Shown piece after piece: positions 27,655-29,440 of a stretch of DNA of 29,440 bases. The translations under genes were made by a program, and so were the position numbers. Source of the stretch: a virus; the IMG/VR virus record IMGVR_UViG_3300009079_000084, positions 1-29,440 of that record, one strand, 5' to 3'. Position 1 is the first letter of the stretch; each line of letters opens with the position of its first letter. Under the pieces are notes generated by a model, which was not told the origin of the DNA, made no database searches, and was given only the letters and a program-made list of their open reading frames with translations.

Positions 27655-28872
27655 ATGGCAATTAGAACGGCAACGGCCGCCATAACTTTCACGGACTTGG
27701 CCGATGGTCAAAGTTCCGTAACTGCGTTCTTGACAAATGAGAATCATACCTTTGCAGCTAATGATGTGGGTGTAGTATCTGATGGGACAAGACGCGATTT
27801 TTCATGTTCTGTAAAAGTATTTATTGGTGGTACTGAGCAGACATTCACAACAAGTGCCTCTCCTTCAGAAGGGCAGTTTAGTATTGGCTCCATTAACACG
27901 GTAAGTGGTTGGGAATTCCTTGTATCACAAGCCAACGGAACCGACATAGGTGGTGGAGTACTCAAAGGCGCTGGTGTTATATACGCTGATGCTATCGGTA
28001 CTCCATCTTCAGCTACTATCCTAATACCAGTTACATATAGTAACAATGGAACTACTGGATCTTTTGATTTATCACTTTCAGTCAACCGTATTCAGGATGG
28101 TGCTGGTGGTACAATTATCAGTCTTGTACCTTCTAGTCAAATCTTCTCTGCGGATGCGGATGGTGTTTTACTAGGAAGTCAGAATAATAGTACTATTCTA
28201 TTTGATATTGCCGGTAGTCCAGGCACTCTCACCTATGAGACAGCGTTAGACGGTGGAGCATGGTCAACACAAACCGCAACTTCGAATGGTGCTGGTGGTA
28301 TTGGTGGATACGATACCGACCACACTGGTTCATTCTCTACAGGATCTTTACCCACCACTGCCGTATCTGGTGCTAGATTGGAGATTAAACCAGAAAATAT
28401 TGGAGACTCTAATGCGACATTAACAGTTCGTGTAAGTGGCGAACAGGGTAAGGATGCTGTAACATTTAGTAAAGTTCGTTCTGGTCGTGCCGCAGTATAC
28501 GTTGAAATAGAAGCAGATAATCCAGTAGTATTCCGAAATAACTCAGGTAATCCAGTAACATTGACAGCAAAAGTTTATGATGCAAATGATGGTGCTCAGA
28601 TCAGTGATGGTGTTGGTGGAGTTTTAGTCAAACATGATTGGGAATGGATAACTGGAGAACAAGTCTACGTAGGAAATTCAAATCTAGAAGTTCAGACAGA
28701 TGCTTCAGGAGCTCCTCTGGGTTCGGGGGGAAGTCCTGTAAGACGTTCAGCTAACGGAAGTACTAGTGCAAGTGAAATTAATACTAATCAAGTAATCGTT
28801 GGTCCTTCTGATATTCCGGATACTGGCGCGCCAATCAGTATTCGTTGTAATGTTATCGTAACTACACCGTAA
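27655..28872 (+). CDS. Tail fibre/adhesin-like structural protein
   Basis: 405 residues, low in charge and rich in Gly, Ser, Thr, Asn and Val, with many short beta strands (MAIRTATAAITFTDLADGQS start). The 'WEWITGEQVYVGNSN' segment near residue 330 parallels 'YEWTNDGVPVCVHETT' of the previous protein, which suggests a shared domain near the C-terminus of each. No known receptor-binding motif is seen. GAGGA upstream is the ribosome binding site. It lies between two fibre-like genes and probably is part of the adhesion apparatus. Confidence 0.65.
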   Translation: MAIRTATAAITFTDLADGQSSVTAFLTNENHTFAANDVGVVSDGTRRDFSCSVKVFIGGTEQTFTTSASPSEGQFSIGSINTVSGWEFLVSQANGTDIGGGVLKGAGVIYADAIGTPSSATILIPVTYSNNGTTGSFDLSLSVNRIQDGAGGTIISLVPSSQIFSADADGVLLGSQNNSTILFDIAGSPGTLTYETALDGGAWSTQTATSNGAGGIGGYDTDHTGSFSTGSLPTTAVSGARLEIKPENIGDSNATLTVRVSGEQGKDAVTFSKVRSGRAAVYVEIEADNPVVFRNNSGNPVTLTAKVYDANDGAQISDGVGGVLVKHDWEWITGEQVYVGNSNLEVQTDASGAPLGSGGSPVRRSANGSTSASEINTNQVIVGPSDIPDTGAPISIRCNVIVTTP

Positions 28873-28899
28873 TAAGTAAGTTAATTAGTAGGAAGTAAA

Positions 28900-29440
28900 A
28901 TGGCAAGTATAAGAGCCTCACAGTCTATAACCTTTACAGACATAAATGATGCTTCTGGATATGAATCTATTTACACCAGAACTGTAAATACTATATCCGA
29001 AGCATCGGACTTCCTATCATCACAACTTCCTAGTGATTCATGGACTTATGGTTATCCATCACCGAATGGCGGTGTGGACAGTGTTGTATGGACAACAAAT
29101 GGAGAAAGTCTGAGTTCTGCCTTTCCTATATTGTGGGAATGTAGACGAAGTATAGTCGGAAATCCAAATAATGGGGACCCTGTGACAGATACTTGGAGTG
29201 AACCTACTATTATCGGTGTCGCTGGATCTACAGGAGGAACTGGTCCTATGGGCCCGACTGGTCCTAGAGGACTTACAGGTACTCAAGGACTACAGGGCTC
29301 TCAAGGTATTCAAGGTCCTACAGGGATACAAGGTCCCATAGGAACCCAAGGTCCAGTAGGTACCCAAGGTATTCAAGGTCCCAGAGGAACTCAAGGACCA
29401 GTAGGAACCCAAGGTCCAGTAGGTACCCAAGGTATTCAAG
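28900..29440 (+). CDS. Collagen-like fibre protein, N-terminal part (3' truncated by window edge)
   Basis: ATG at 28900 with AGGA upstream. The N-terminal part (MASIRASQSITFTDINDASG) resembles the start of the 27655 gene ('TATAAITFTDLADGQS'), so the two likely share an attachment motif. From 29224 the frame is an uninterrupted run of 24 Gly-X-Y triplets to the window end (G-T-Q, G-P-V, G-I-Q, G-P-R), a collagen-like triple-helix rod as found in phage fibres. Gln is frequent in the third position, as in other bacterial/phage collagens without hydroxyproline. The distal adhesin tip would lie outside the window. Confidence 0.85.
   Translation, partial: MASIRASQSITFTDINDASGYESIYTRTVNTISEASDFLSSQLPSDSWTYGYPSPNGGVDSVVWTTNGESLSSAFPILWECRRSIVGNPNNGDPVTDTWSEPTIIGVAGSTGGTGPMGPTGPRGLTGTQGLQGSQGIQGPTGIQGPIGTQGPVGTQGIQGPRGTQGPVGTQGPVGTQGIQ
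29341..29440 (+). repeat. 63-bp tandem repeat in the collagen-like gene
   Basis: The 37-base stretch at 29341-29377 recurs without change at 29404-29440, a spacing of 63 bases (7 Gly-X-Y triplets). The window ends inside the second copy, so the number of copies is not known. Confidence 0.9.

Noticed and set aside
1-29440. tRNA genes, CRISPR arrays, IS elements, integrase/attachment sites
   Set aside because: No cloverleaf with GTTCRA-type loop, no spaced direct repeats of CRISPR type, no transposase and no integrase were seen; the repeats found are promoter cassettes and a coding collagen repeat.

Overview
The window is part of a T4-like (straboviral/marine myovirus-type) phage genome, AT-rich and tightly packed. 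The diagnosis rests on recognisable T4 core proteins: ssDNA-binding gp32, late-transcription co-activator gp33, head-completion nuclease gp4, and baseplate/tail proteins gp48, gp53, gp27-like, gp5, gp25, gp6, gp26, gp51 and a gp29-like tape measure. T4-type late promoters (TATAAATA) sit in front of several of these. Several small conserved proteins look like those of marine T4-like phages. The IscU carries the ISC-type motifs of Proteobacteria, so a proteobacterial host using the Isc pathway is the best guess (inference).

Layout. 1-339: end of a sulfotransferase-like gene, then a terminator. 457-3864 (+): a run of overlapping genes for surface chemistry and lysis (GT-A glycosyltransferase-like, TagD-like cytidylyltransferase, two small coiled-coil membrane proteins, an Rz1-like lipoprotein, a staphylococcal-nuclease-like enzyme, a GT29/DUF115-like protein, a 51-aa membrane protein). 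3853-4992 (-): two conserved genes of unknown function. 5017-8172 (+): small regulatory/hypothetical genes behind consensus sigma70 promoters, ending in gp33, gp32 and a strong terminator. 8220-12753 (-): tape measure, gp51, gp26, a tail-tube-fold protein, a gp2-like candidate and gp4. 12809-18370 (+): late operon gp48-gp53-gp27-gp5-structural protein, continuing without a gap into iscU and iscA. 18367-23257 (-): a block of small early-type genes, including an LPD29 protein and a ParB/Srx-like protein, behind six copies of a promoter cassette. 23393-29440 (+): gp25, gp6, a gp7-position protein split by a -1 frameshift, then a gp10-N-like protein and adhesin/fibre genes ending in a collagen-like repeat cut by the window edge.

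How it works together: sigma70-type promoters would serve early and middle genes, and TATAAATA promoters, read with gp33, would serve the virion genes. The most unusual point is that the Fe-S scaffold IscU (all ligands and the HscA-binding LPPVK motif intact) and the A-type carrier IscA are the last two genes of the late baseplate operon, so they should be made together with baseplate parts. Other points worth checking are the six-copy AAACGC-TTGACA promoter/leader family, the slippery site in the gp7-position gene, face-to-face late promoters at 12765-12789, and a cysteine-free (zinc-less) gp32.
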